This document shows positions 1 through 6,764 of a DNA stretch of 7,326 nt, in pieces. A program made the position numbers and the translations under genes. The stretch comes from Deltaproteobacteria bacterium (GTDB lineage: Bacteria > Desulfobacterota > B13-G15), in assembly GCA_003646585.1 (NCBI GenBank), contig QMLA01000048.1, forward strand, positions 1 through 7,326. The letters run 5' to 3'. How positions within the stretch are numbered: position 1 is the stretch's first letter; the number at the start of each line of letters is the position of its first letter. Under the pieces are notes generated by a model, which worked only from the letters and a program-made list of their open reading frames with translations, searched no databases and was not told the DNA's origin.

Positions 1-351
1 GTAGACCACCACCGTGCCATGTCGAAGACAGCGGCCCACAATCCGGGTGGCCTCCCTGAGGTGTGAGAGATCCGGACGCTTGGCCCTATCCACGGGGGTA
101 GGAACGGTGATGACGAAGAGATCCGCCCCACGAAGTCCTCCGGGATCGAAGGTGAAATGCAGGTTCTCGGAGCAGAGGGCCTCAGGGGGCATCTCGCCAT
201 TGGAATCGCAGCCCCTTTTGAGTTCCTCTATTCGTTCGCGATCGATGTCGAAGCCGATTGTTGGTATGTGGCGGGAAAAGGCCACAGCAAGGGGAAGACC
301 CACATATCCGAGCCCCACAACTGCGATCCTTTCGGGCATCCACAGGTTCAC
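1..351 (-). CDS. UDP-N-acetylhexosamine/UDP-hexose 6-dehydrogenase (TviB/WbpO-like), N-terminal part
   Basis: This gene runs off the window, leaving the first 117 codons. The family oxidises C6 of a UDP-sugar in two NAD-dependent steps to give a uronic acid for surface polysaccharides. Visible are the Rossmann glycine motif GLGYVGLPLA (residues 13-22), the acidic end of strand 2 in GFDID (33-37), and the ITVPTPVD segment (81-88) followed by KRPDL. The latter pattern resembles the TviB/WbpO group (UDP-GlcNAc or UDP-GalNAc dehydrogenases) more than plain UDP-glucose dehydrogenases. The catalytic cysteine and substrate domain lie outside the window, so the substrate cannot be fixed. I chose the GTG at 351 because it overlaps the epimerase stop as GTGA and has GGGAG about 11 bases upstream. 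An in-frame ATG at 339 is the alternative and lacks a clear ribosome binding site. Confidence 0.88.
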   Translation of the reverse strand, partial: MNLWMPERIAVVGLGYVGLPLAVAFSRHIPTIGFDIDRERIEELKRGCDSNGEMPPEALCSENLHFTFDPGGLRGADLFVITVPTPVDRAKRPDLSHLREATRIVGRCLRHGTVVVY

Positions 352-1322
352 GGCAGCTTTATCTCCCTCGCCCACCCTCTATTGTCGAAATACCACATAA
401 CGGTGCGCTTTAGGCCTTCCTCAAGTCCCGTTTGGGGTTCCCAGCCCAAAAGCTCCCTTGCCTTTGTTATGTCAGCCCATGTGGCCGGAACGTCAGCCGC
501 ATGGGGGGGTTGATGGACAACCCTCGCCTTTTTCGAAAGGAGCCCCTCCAGCAGGTTTATGAGTTCGGTTATGGAAACGGGACGATCGCTCCCCAGGTTG
601 ATGATCTGATAACCCACGGGTTTGAGGGCCGAAAGGGTCCCCCGGGCGATATCGTCTATGTAAGTGAAGTCACGCTGCTGGCTGCCATCGCCAAAGACAA
701 CCAGAGGTTCGCCTTCTGCGATCCAGCGGATGAAGCGGAAGATGCTCATATCGGGACGGCCAGCGGGCCCGTAAACTGTGAAGTACCTGAGAACCGTAAC
801 ATCTATTCCGTGGAGGTAGTGGTAGGTGTAGCAGAGGGCCTCTGCTGCTTTTTTTGAGGCAGCATAGGGTGAAAGGGGATAGCTGGTATCGGCATCCTCC
901 CTGAAGGGACGGGGATTGTGGGCACCGTAGAGGCTTGAGGTTGAAGCAAGGACAAACTTCCGGATGCCATATCTCCGGCAGAGCTCAAGGAGGTTCAAGG
1001 TCCCGGTGACGTTGGTCTCAAAGTAGCCCTGGGGATCCTCCACACTGGCCCTCACCCCCGCCCGGGCAGCCAAATTCAGCACGGCATCAAAGGGCCCCTC
1101 CTTCTCAAAGAGCCCTCCGAGGGCTTTCTGATCGCATATGTCAAGCCGGTAAAAGGAAAAATTCGCAAACCCTCTCAATTGATCAAGGCGCCAGTTCTTG
1201 AGCCGGGGATCGTAAGCCTCATTGAGGTTGTCCACTCCTACGACCCTCTCACCGCTTTGAAGCAGCAACCTGGCAACCTGCGACCCTATGAAACCTGCAG
1301 CCCCGGTGACGAGATACCTCAT
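348..1322 (-). CDS. NAD-dependent epimerase of the GalE/UDP-glucuronate 4-epimerase type
   Basis: This is a 324-residue extended short-chain dehydrogenase of normal length. It has the NAD-binding GAAGFIG motif (7-13), Asp31 at the end of strand 2 for the ribose, the active-site serine/threonine stretch STSSLYG (127-133), and the catalytic Tyr153-x3-Lys157 in YAASK. The DNLN segment (31-34), the [12 protein letters not shown] segment (181-192) and QRDFTYIDD (216-224) are typical of UDP-glucuronate 4-epimerases (CapI/LpsL), which convert UDP-GlcA to UDP-GalA. A UDP-glucose or UDP-GlcNAc 4-epimerase remains possible. Its ATG overlaps the HEPN stop as ATGA, and its TGA overlaps the dehydrogenase GTG, which points to translational coupling on both sides. 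Together with the dehydrogenase it would provide uronic-acid precursors in the cytoplasm for an extracellular polysaccharide or O-antigen. The ribosome binding site is weak (GGA about 7 bases upstream). Confidence 0.9.
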   Translation of the reverse strand: MRYLVTGAAGFIGSQVARLLLQSGERVVGVDNLNEAYDPRLKNWRLDQLRGFANFSFYRLDICDQKALGGLFEKEGPFDAVLNLAARAGVRASVEDPQGYFETNVTGTLNLLELCRRYGIRKFVLASTSSLYGAHNPRPFREDADTSYPLSPYAASKKAAEALCYTYHYLHGIDVTVLRYFTVYGPAGRPDMSIFRFIRWIAEGEPLVVFGDGSQQRDFTYIDDIARGTLSALKPVGYQIINLGSDRPVSITELINLLEGLLSKKARVVHQPPHAADVPATWADITKARELLGWEPQTGLEEGLKRTVMWYFDNRGWAREIKLP

Positions 1323-1723
1323 CCTATTTTCCGGCGCACAAACTCCACCACTTCTGTAGCAAGCCTGACCGCCTCCCTGGCGGCATCGGCTGTATAAACC
1401 CTGGCCGGGATACTATCAGGGAGGCTGTTGGGATATCGCGTCGGCACATAGTAACCATCCAGGATCGACCACCTCCCCAATTTCTCCGAAAAGGAATTGT
1501 CAAATTCTGATGCGTCCCGGCAGAGCCTTTCAACCGAGTGTCCAAGAACCACCTCTTCGCCCATGGCATAAAGGAAGGCCTTCAAGGCCTTCTCAGCCAC
1601 CTGTTGGGCCAGAAAACAGGCGATGTGATAACCCCCTCTTTCGGCCAGATCCTTTGCCCAGTAAAGGTCCTCGGAGGCCTGCTCAAGCCACCTCTTTCCT
1701 TCTTCAACCGGGTTCCTTCTCAT
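1319..1723 (-). CDS. HEPN domain protein, probable partner of the adjacent MNT nucleotidyltransferase
   Basis: This 134-residue, mostly helical protein matches the PF05168-type HEPN family in length and pattern: an N-terminal helix rich in A, D and L ([17 protein letters not shown], 12-28), the core helix with [13 protein letters not shown] (39-51), a GHSVERL segment (61-67), and YYVPTRYPN (91-99). HEPN proteins encoded beside MNT proteins are often RNase toxins held in check by AMP transfer from the MNT partner. The R-x4-6-H catalytic motif of those RNases is not visible here. The only near case is R29-x3-H33, so RNase activity is doubtful, and nucleotide or protein binding is an alternative. 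The start at 1723 has AAGGAG about 9 bases upstream and lies 20 bases inside the MNT gene. The stop overlaps the epimerase start. HEPN identity is firm; function is not. Confidence 0.85.
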   Translation of the reverse strand: MRRNPVEEGKRWLEQASEDLYWAKDLAERGGYHIACFLAQQVAEKALKAFLYAMGEEVVLGHSVERLCRDASEFDNSFSEKLGRWSILDGYYVPTRYPNSLPDSIPARVYTADAAREAVRLATEVVEFVRRKIG

Positions 1724-2051
1724 AGATGACTTCTCCTTCCTCCAACACCTTCCTGAAGAAGGGGGCGAATTTCTGTTCCTCGAACTCCTCAGGGGTCAAA
1801 CATATGAGATCCATATCCACCGGCAGGGAAAGCCTTCGATAAAGCCAGCGCAAACGCTCAAGGGGACTGAGCCCGGTTCGCATCACCACCAGCACATCAA
1901 GATCCGTCAGCAGATCCCGCCTCCCCCTGGCATAGGAACCAAAAAGTATTACCCGCTCGACATCAGGGATGCGGGATAACACCTCCCTCAGGCGATCCAC
2001 CGCTTCTTGGAGCCTCTTCACATATTCCTTGCGTTTCAGGGAAAGGTCCAC
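1704..2051 (-). CDS. Minimal (MNT-type) nucleotidyltransferase, probable antitoxin-like partner of HEPN
   Basis: This is a stand-alone nucleotidyltransferase of the DNA polymerase beta superfamily, 115 residues. The signature GSYARG (38-43) is followed by the paired metal-binding aspartates D50 and D52 in TDLDVLVV, and a third acidic position lies in VDMDLICL (D79 or D81), so the active site looks intact. In the known HEPN/MNT modules the MNT enzyme transfers AMP to its HEPN partner and neutralises it. That role is inferred here from the 20-base overlap with the HEPN gene. The GTG at 2051 has no convincing ribosome binding site. A second in-frame GTG at 2021 has AAGGA four bases upstream and would give 105 residues that still hold the whole catalytic core. 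The gene follows polA after the only real spacer in the window, so it may open a separate transcript. Confidence 0.87.
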   Translation of the reverse strand: MDLSLKRKEYVKRLQEAVDRLREVLSRIPDVERVILFGSYARGRRDLLTDLDVLVVMRTGLSPLERLRWLYRRLSLPVDMDLICLTPEEFEEQKFAPFFRKVLEEGEVIYEKEPG

Positions 2052-2106
2052 TTTTCAACCGTAAGGATAAGGCCTTTGAGGCCCCCCGAGCAAGTCGGCC
2101 TGGACT
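2052..2106 (-). other. Spacer between polA and the MNT gene, with a small inverted repeat
   Basis: This is the only sizeable gap between genes. It holds a perfect 5-base inverted repeat with a 3-base loop (GGCCT/AGGCC at 2071-2083), which G-U pairs could lengthen by two. On the transcribed side the hairpin is followed by TTATCCTT rather than a run of T, so it is a poor intrinsic terminator. It could give partial termination after polA or simply be chance in GC-rich DNA. Confidence 0.3.
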
Positions 2107-4764
2107 TCAATGGATCTCGCCCCAGCTCCTCCCCCAGGCCACATTCACCTCGAGGGGGACTGATAAATGGGCAACGCCCTCCATCAGCTCCCTCACCCTT
2201 GGGGCCAGAGACTCCACCACATCCTCCCTCACCTCAAGGAGCAGTTCGTCGTGGACCTGCAGGATGAGCTTTGCGGGAAGGCCCTTGTCCCTTATCTCCT
2301 TGTAGATTCCGATCATGGCCTTCTTTATGAGGTCTGCGGCCGTCCCCTGAATGGGGGTATTTATCGCTGTGCGCTCGGCAAATTGTCTCTGGTTCCTGTT
2401 TGGGCTGTTGATCCCGGGAATGGGACGTTTCCTTCCAAACATGGTCCTTGCAACCCCGGTTCTCCTGACCTCATCCAGGGTCCTGTCGATATAGGCCTTC
2501 ACCCCCTGGTGCCTCCGGAAGTAGTCCTGGATATAGCGATCGGCTACCTTGGGTTCCACGCCCAGCTCCTTGGCCAATCCATAGGGGGTCATCCCATAAA
2601 CGATCCCGAAGTTTATGACCTTGGCCTGGCGGCGCATCTCAGGGGTGACCCGATCCTGCGGGACGCCGAATACCGCCGAGGCGGTCTCGGAGTGAATGTC
2701 CCTTCCGGATCTGAAAGCCTCAATAAGGGCCTCGTCTTGGGAGAGGTGGGCCAGGATCCGGAGTTCGATCTGGCTGTAATCGGCCCCAAGTAAAACCCAT
2801 CCCGGTTCAGACACGAAGGCCTCCCTGATCCTCCTCCCCAGCTCCCCTTTAATGGGGATGTTCTGAAGGTTAGGCTCGCTGGAGGAAAGGCGTCCCGTGG
2901 CCGTCGCCATCTGGTTGAAGGAAGTGTGAACCCTGCCGGTTTCAGGGTGGATGAGTTTGGGCAGCACATCCACATAGGTGGACTTCAGCTTGCTCAAGAT
3001 GCGGTGCTCAAGGATAAGCCTCGGGACCTCGTGAAGGAAGGCAAGGGTTTCCAGCACCTCGGTGTCGGTTGAGTAGGCCTTCTTGGGGGTACGCTTGACC
3101 ACCGGCAATTTTAACTTTTCAAACAATATGCGACCTACCTGCTGAGGGGAGTTGATGTTGAAGCGCTCACCGGAAAGCTCGCATATTTTCGCCTCAAGCT
3201 CCTTGAGCCTTGAAGAAAGCTCGCGGGAAAGCCCCTCCAGTCTCCCCGCATCGACCTTCACCCCCCACAGCTCCATCTGGGCTAGGACCTCTATCAAGGG
3301 AAGTTCCACCTCGAAATAGAGCTCCTCAAGACCCTCCTCTCTAAGCCGCTCAAGGAGCTTCTCGGAGAGCATATGGACCACCTGGGCCTCCTCGCAGGCA
3401 AAATCCCTGGCCTGATGCAGCTCCACCTTCCTCATTCCCCTGGAGGTAACAAGGTCCCTTACGGCCCCAAAGCTCACCGAAAGGTACTGGCCTGCAAGGG
3501 TCGGCAAGCTGTAATCCCGGCCCTCGGGGTCCAGGAGATATGCCATAAGGGCTGTATCAACCCTCAGTCCCCTCAGGGAGAGGTTCTCCTTGAGAAGGAG
3601 CCTCCACTGGGGCTTGGCATCGTGACAGTAAAGGGGACCCGAATCCAGGACCTCCGCAATCTTCTCCAGAATCCCCCGTGCTTCAAGCCCCTGTGGGGGG
3701 CCAAGGGGCAGGTAATAGGCACCGAGTTGGGGTTCGTAGAGGGAAATCCCTATGGGTTCCTGCAGGATGGGATCATCGCTTGAGGGGTAAAGACAGAGGG
3801 AAAAGGGCCTTCCCTTGACCTTCCCGAGGACTTCTTCCAGCTCCTTTTCGTTGGATAGGAGCCCGTAGTTTTTCCCCTCTATGGGCTTGGAAGGCAGAAG
3901 CTCCCTCAAGAACTTTTTGAATTCAAGCTCCTGAAAGACCTTCCTAAACCGCTCCTCATCCCATGGGGCGAGCAGAAACTCTTCCCAGCGCACCTCAAGG
4001 GGGATATCCCTCCTTATCTGGGCGAGGCGTTTGCTCAAAAGGGCCTTGTGGGCTCCCTTCCTCAGCTTCTCCTTGAGGCTTGGCTTGAGTTCCGAATCCG
4101 GGATCTGGTCAAGCTTCCCCAGGAGTTCCTCAAGGGTCCCGTAGCGTTCGATGAGCATCCTCGCCGTCTTGGGACCTATGCCCTCGATGCCGGGGATGTT
4201 GTCGCTTTGATCGCCCATAAGGCCTATGAGGTCCGGAATTCTCTCCGGGGGGACACCGAATTTTTCCCTCACTTCCTGGGGGCCGAAGCGCTCATCCTTC
4301 ATGGTGTCAAGTTCGGTCACCTGGTCGGAGACCAGTTGCAGCAGATCCTTGTCACCGCTGACTATCACGACCTCAAGCCCTTCCCGCTTCGCCTTTTCGG
4401 TCAGGGTCGCGATGACGTCATCGGCCTCAAAGCCCTCCACCTCAAGGACCGGTATCCTCATGGCAGAAAGCACTTCCTTCACATAGGGTATCTGGACCTT
4501 TAAGTCGTCAGGGGCAGGGGGCCTCTGGGCCTTGTAGTCGTTGTAGAGCTCCTTTCTGAAGCTGGGCTTGGGACCGTCAAAGACCACGGCCATGGCCTGA
4601 GGCCTGTGTTCCCTCAAGAGCTTAAGGAGCATGGAGATGAAGCCGTAGACCGCATTGGTGGGCAACCCCCGGGATGTGGAAAGCCTCGGAAGGGCAAAAA
4701 AGGCCCGAAAAAGATAGGAAGAACCATCGATGAGATAAAACCTATTGAAGGGCAGCCGCTGCAC
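2107..4764 (-). CDS. polA: DNA polymerase I (family A), proofreading domain degenerate
   Basis: The protein has 885 residues from the chosen GTG, the usual Pol I length. It fills gaps and removes RNA primers in replication and repair. Residues 1 to about 290 are the 5' nuclease, with LIDGSSYLFRA near 11-21, FEADD (112-116), GDKD (137-140) and GDQSDNIPG (184-192). Residues from about 320 to 470 correspond to the 3'-5' exonuclease, but the metal ligands are gone (see findings). The polymerase domain is intact: motif A with DYSQIELR and Asp662, motif B with Arg711, Lys715, Phe719 and Tyr723, and motif C with VHDE and Asp839. The frame stays open upstream to 4863, antisense-free but inside ahbD. 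I reject that 918-residue version because similarity begins right after GTG 4764, which has GGGAG seven bases upstream. The gene overlaps the ahbD end by 23 bases. Confidence 0.96.
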   Translation of the reverse strand: MQRLPFNRFYLIDGSSYLFRAFFALPRLSTSRGLPTNAVYGFISMLLKLLREHRPQAMAVVFDGPKPSFRKELYNDYKAQRPPAPDDLKVQIPYVKEVLSAMRIPVLEVEGFEADDVIATLTEKAKREGLEVVIVSGDKDLLQLVSDQVTELDTMKDERFGPQEVREKFGVPPERIPDLIGLMGDQSDNIPGIEGIGPKTARMLIERYGTLEELLGKLDQIPDSELKPSLKEKLRKGAHKALLSKRLAQIRRDIPLEVRWEEFLLAPWDEERFRKVFQELEFKKFLRELLPSKPIEGKNYGLLSNEKELEEVLGKVKGRPFSLCLYPSSDDPILQEPIGISLYEPQLGAYYLPLGPPQGLEARGILEKIAEVLDSGPLYCHDAKPQWRLLLKENLSLRGLRVDTALMAYLLDPEGRDYSLPTLAGQYLSVSFGAVRDLVTSRGMRKVELHQARDFACEEAQVVHMLSEKLLERLREEGLEELYFEVELPLIEVLAQMELWGVKVDAGRLEGLSRELSSRLKELEAKICELSGERFNINSPQQVGRILFEKLKLPVVKRTPKKAYSTDTEVLETLAFLHEVPRLILEHRILSKLKSTYVDVLPKLIHPETGRVHTSFNQMATATGRLSSSEPNLQNIPIKGELGRRIREAFVSEPGWVLLGADYSQIELRILAHLSQDEALIEAFRSGRDIHSETASAVFGVPQDRVTPEMRRQAKVINFGIVYGMTPYGLAKELGVEPKVADRYIQDYFRRHQGVKAYIDRTLDEVRRTGVARTMFGRKRPIPGINSPNRNQRQFAERTAINTPIQGTAADLIKKAMIGIYKEIRDKGLPAKLILQVHDELLLEVREDVVESLAPRVRELMEGVAHLSVPLEVNVAWGRSWGEIH

Positions 4765-5794
4765 CTTTGGGCTCCCAAAGGCAATAGGGCTCTTCGGCCA
4801 AGAAATCACCGTGGACCGCAAGGGCCCTCGCCCTACACCCCCCGCACACAAACCTGTATTCACACCTTCCGCACTTGCCCTTGTAGTTTCCCGGATCCCG
4901 CAGGGCCAAAAACACCTCCGATCTCTCCCAGATCTCCTTGAGGGGTTTCTCCTTCACATTTCCGCAAATCACCTCAAAATAGCCGCAGGGCTGAACATCC
5001 CCTGTGGAGGAAAGAAAGCAAAAGCCCACACCTGCAAGGCAACCCCGGCTGAAACCAAAGAACCCCCTCTGATCCCGCCTCCCAAGCTTCTCTCCTTTCT
5101 GAACCAGGATCCTGTAAAAGTGAGGGGCGCAGGTGGGCTTGATCTCGATCCTTCCCTCCTTCATCTTCCGATAAAGCCAAAGCAGTGCCTCCTCATAACC
5201 CTCGGGAGAGAGTTCCCTTCCCTGGAGCTTCCTCCCCCTGCCTGTGGGAACGAGGAAGAAAACATGGTGGGCCCTAGCCCCGAGTCGTTCCGAAAGGGCC
5301 AGAAGGGACCAAAGTTCGGTGAAGTTGTCCTTTGTGACGGTGGTATTTATCTGAAACTCGACCCCCCCTTCCTTTAAATACCCGATGCCCTCCATGGCCC
5401 TCTGGAAGGCGCCTCGGGTTCCCCGGAACCGATCCTGTCCCTCGGGGGTGGACCAGTCCAAACTCACGCTCACCCTCTTTATCCCGGAGGCCTTCACCTC
5501 TCGGACGATCTCGGGGGTAAGGAGCGTTCCGTTTGTGGCCATAACGACCCTCAAACCCTTGGAAGTCCCATAGCGGGCTATCTCGAAGATATCCTCCCTC
5601 ATGAGGGGCTCACCCCCCGAGAGGATCAAGACAGGCCTTGCCCAGGAGGTGAGCTCGTCGATAAACTGCATGGCCTCTCTGGTTGTGAGTTCCCCTTCTG
5701 CAGCTTCAGGGGTGGAGGAGGCCCTGCAATGGCTGCAGTTGAGGTTACACCTCTTCGTGACCTCCCATGCGAGCATCCTGAGCTCTGCCTTCAT
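4742..5794 (-). CDS. ahbD: Radical SAM heme b synthase AhbD
   Basis: This 350-residue radical SAM enzyme carries the [4Fe-4S] motif C16-x3-C20-x2-C23 and the SAM-binding GGEP (60-63). The C-terminal part is rich in cysteines (C252, C259, C270, C277, C308, C311, C317, C320, C338), laid out like a SPASM-type domain for an auxiliary cluster. The segment [21 protein letters not shown] (251-271) resembles AhbD, which oxidatively decarboxylates two propionates of Fe-coproporphyrin III to vinyl groups, giving heme b, the last step of the siroheme-dependent pathway. The gene follows hemB with an ATGA overlap and has GGGAG eight bases before its ATG, so the start is well supported. The neighbouring tetrapyrrole gene favours AhbD over other SPASM proteins. 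AhbC, the related deacetylase, is the main alternative. The last 23 bases overlap polA. Confidence 0.85.
   Translation of the reverse strand: MKAELRMLAWEVTKRCNLNCSHCRASSTPEAAEGELTTREAMQFIDELTSWARPVLILSGGEPLMREDIFEIARYGTSKGLRVVMATNGTLLTPEIVREVKASGIKRVSVSLDWSTPEGQDRFRGTRGAFQRAMEGIGYLKEGGVEFQINTTVTKDNFTELWSLLALSERLGARAHHVFFLVPTGRGRKLQGRELSPEGYEEALLWLYRKMKEGRIEIKPTCAPHFYRILVQKGEKLGRRDQRGFFGFSRGCLAGVGFCFLSSTGDVQPCGYFEVICGNVKEKPLKEIWERSEVFLALRDPGNYKGKCGRCEYRFVCGGCRARALAVHGDFLAEEPYCLWEPKGAAAALQ
4765..4780 (-). promoter_or_regulatory. Palindrome holding the polA ribosome binding site
   Basis: A perfect 16-base inverted repeat, CTTTGGG-AG-CCCAAAG on the minus strand, ends directly before the polA GTG. 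The likely ribosome binding site GGGAG (4776-4772) lies in its centre. In RNA it could form about six base pairs closing a four-base loop, hiding the site. The same bases encode Leu339 to Lys343 of AhbD, so ribosomes finishing ahbD would melt the hairpin and could thereby couple polA translation to ahbD. The palindrome is seen directly. The regulatory role is inference. Confidence 0.4.
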
Positions 5795-6762
5795 CGGCCG
5801 ATCTCCCTGGCCATCTCCTTGGCGAAATAGGTGATGATGAGATCTGCCCCTGCTCGCTTTATGGCCGTTATCACCTCGAAGACGATCCTCCTTTCGTCGA
5901 TGAACCCCTCTTTGGCTGCGGCCTTAATCATCGCATACTCTCCGCTGACGCTGTAGGCCGCAACGGGAACGTGGAAGTTCTCCCTGGCAAGCCGAATGAT
6001 ATCCAGATAGGCAAGGGCGGGCTTTACCATCACGATATCGGCCCCCTCCTCGATATCCAGGGCCATCTCCTTTAAGGCCTCCCGGGCATTGGGAGGGTCC
6101 ATCTGGTAGCTGGATCTGTCCCCAAACTTCGGGGCCGATTCGGCAGCTACTCTAAAGGGTCCATAAAAGGCCGAAGCATACTTGGCACTGTATGCCATGA
6201 TGGGCACACCCTGGAATCCCTCGCGGTCAAGGGCTTCCCTTATCGCCTTCACCCTCCCATCCATCATATCCGAAGGGGCGACCATATCGGCCCCTGAGCG
6301 CGCATGCGAGAGGGCTACCTTTGAAAGCAGCTCCAGTGTGGGATCGTTAAGAACCCTCCCACCTTCCACAACCCCACAGTGGCCATGGCTTGTGTACTCG
6401 CAGAGGCACACATCGGTTATGACAAGGAGTTCGGGCACCTCATCCTTTATGGCCCTTACGGCCCTCTGCACAATCCCATCCGGGGACCAGGCCTCGGAAC
6501 CCAGCTCGTCCTTCCTCTCCGGGATCCCAAAGATGAGCACCGCGCGGATCCCCAGGGAATGGACCTCCCGGACTTCCTTGACCAACATATCCACCGAGTA
6601 CCGGAACTGGCCCGGCATGGAGGGGATGGGTTCTTTAATCCCCCTGCCGGGTCTGACAAAAAGCGGATAGATGAGATCCTGCAGGGAAGGCCTCGTCTCC
6701 CTTACCATCTCCCTGAGGGTCGGGTTTTCCCTCAAGCGCCTGGGCCTGTGAACGGGGAACAT
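5791..6762 (-). CDS. hemB: Porphobilinogen synthase (delta-aminolevulinic acid dehydratase)
   Basis: This enzyme condenses two 5-aminolevulinate molecules to porphobilinogen, the second committed step of tetrapyrrole synthesis, in the cytoplasm. The protein has 323 residues, the normal length. The metal site is the cysteine type, [14 protein letters not shown] with C119, C121 and C129, which predicts a zinc-dependent enzyme rather than the aspartate-rich magnesium type. The two Schiff-base lysines are K194 in [14 protein letters not shown] and K247 in [11 protein letters not shown]. The start at 6762 is preferred over the ATG at 6768: AAGGAGG sits seven bases before the former and only one base before the latter. 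With this start the gene lies two bases after the rsmA stop, and it ends in an ATGA overlap with ahbD, so all three are likely transcribed and translated together. Confidence 0.97.
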   Translation of the reverse strand: MFPVHRPRRLRENPTLREMVRETRPSLQDLIYPLFVRPGRGIKEPIPSMPGQFRYSVDMLVKEVREVHSLGIRAVLIFGIPERKDELGSEAWSPDGIVQRAVRAIKDEVPELLVITDVCLCEYTSHGHCGVVEGGRVLNDPTLELLSKVALSHARSGADMVAPSDMMDGRVKAIREALDREGFQGVPIMAYSAKYASAFYGPFRVAAESAPKFGDRSSYQMDPPNAREALKEMALDIEEGADIVMVKPALAYLDIIRLARENFHVPVAAYSVSGEYAMIKAAAKEGFIDERRIVFEVITAIKRAGADLIITYFAKEMAREIGR

Positions 6763-6764
6763 CC

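Noticed and set aside
1324..1569. Second minus-strand open frame within the HEPN gene
   Set aside because: It is a frame shadow: the HEPN frame carries a clear family pattern and the alternative has none.
2075..2100. Possible promoter before the MNT gene (TTGCTC, 18 bases, TATCCT on the minus strand)
   Set aside because: The -35-like element matches only three of six consensus bases and the -10-like element four of six, and it overlaps the small hairpin. It is too weak to list.
2052..2106. Intrinsic terminator after polA
   Set aside because: The stem is only five strong pairs and no T-run follows it, so I list it only as a spacer with an inverted repeat.
2167..2793. Plus-strand open frame of 208 codons opposite the polA polymerase domain
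   Set aside because: It mirrors the most conserved part of polA and its protein resembles nothing known; the polA frame explains the bases.
4765..4863. Extending polA upstream to 4863 for a 918-residue protein
   Set aside because: The extra 33 residues show no resemblance to Pol I N-termini and are ahbD codons read in another frame. The GTG at 4764 has a well-spaced ribosome binding site and sits right before the conserved LIDGSSYLFRA segment.
4745..5377. Plus-strand open frame of 210 codons opposite ahbD
   Set aside because: It lies entirely opposite ahbD and part of polA, has no recognisable domain, and is the kind of open frame that GC-rich coding DNA produces by chance.
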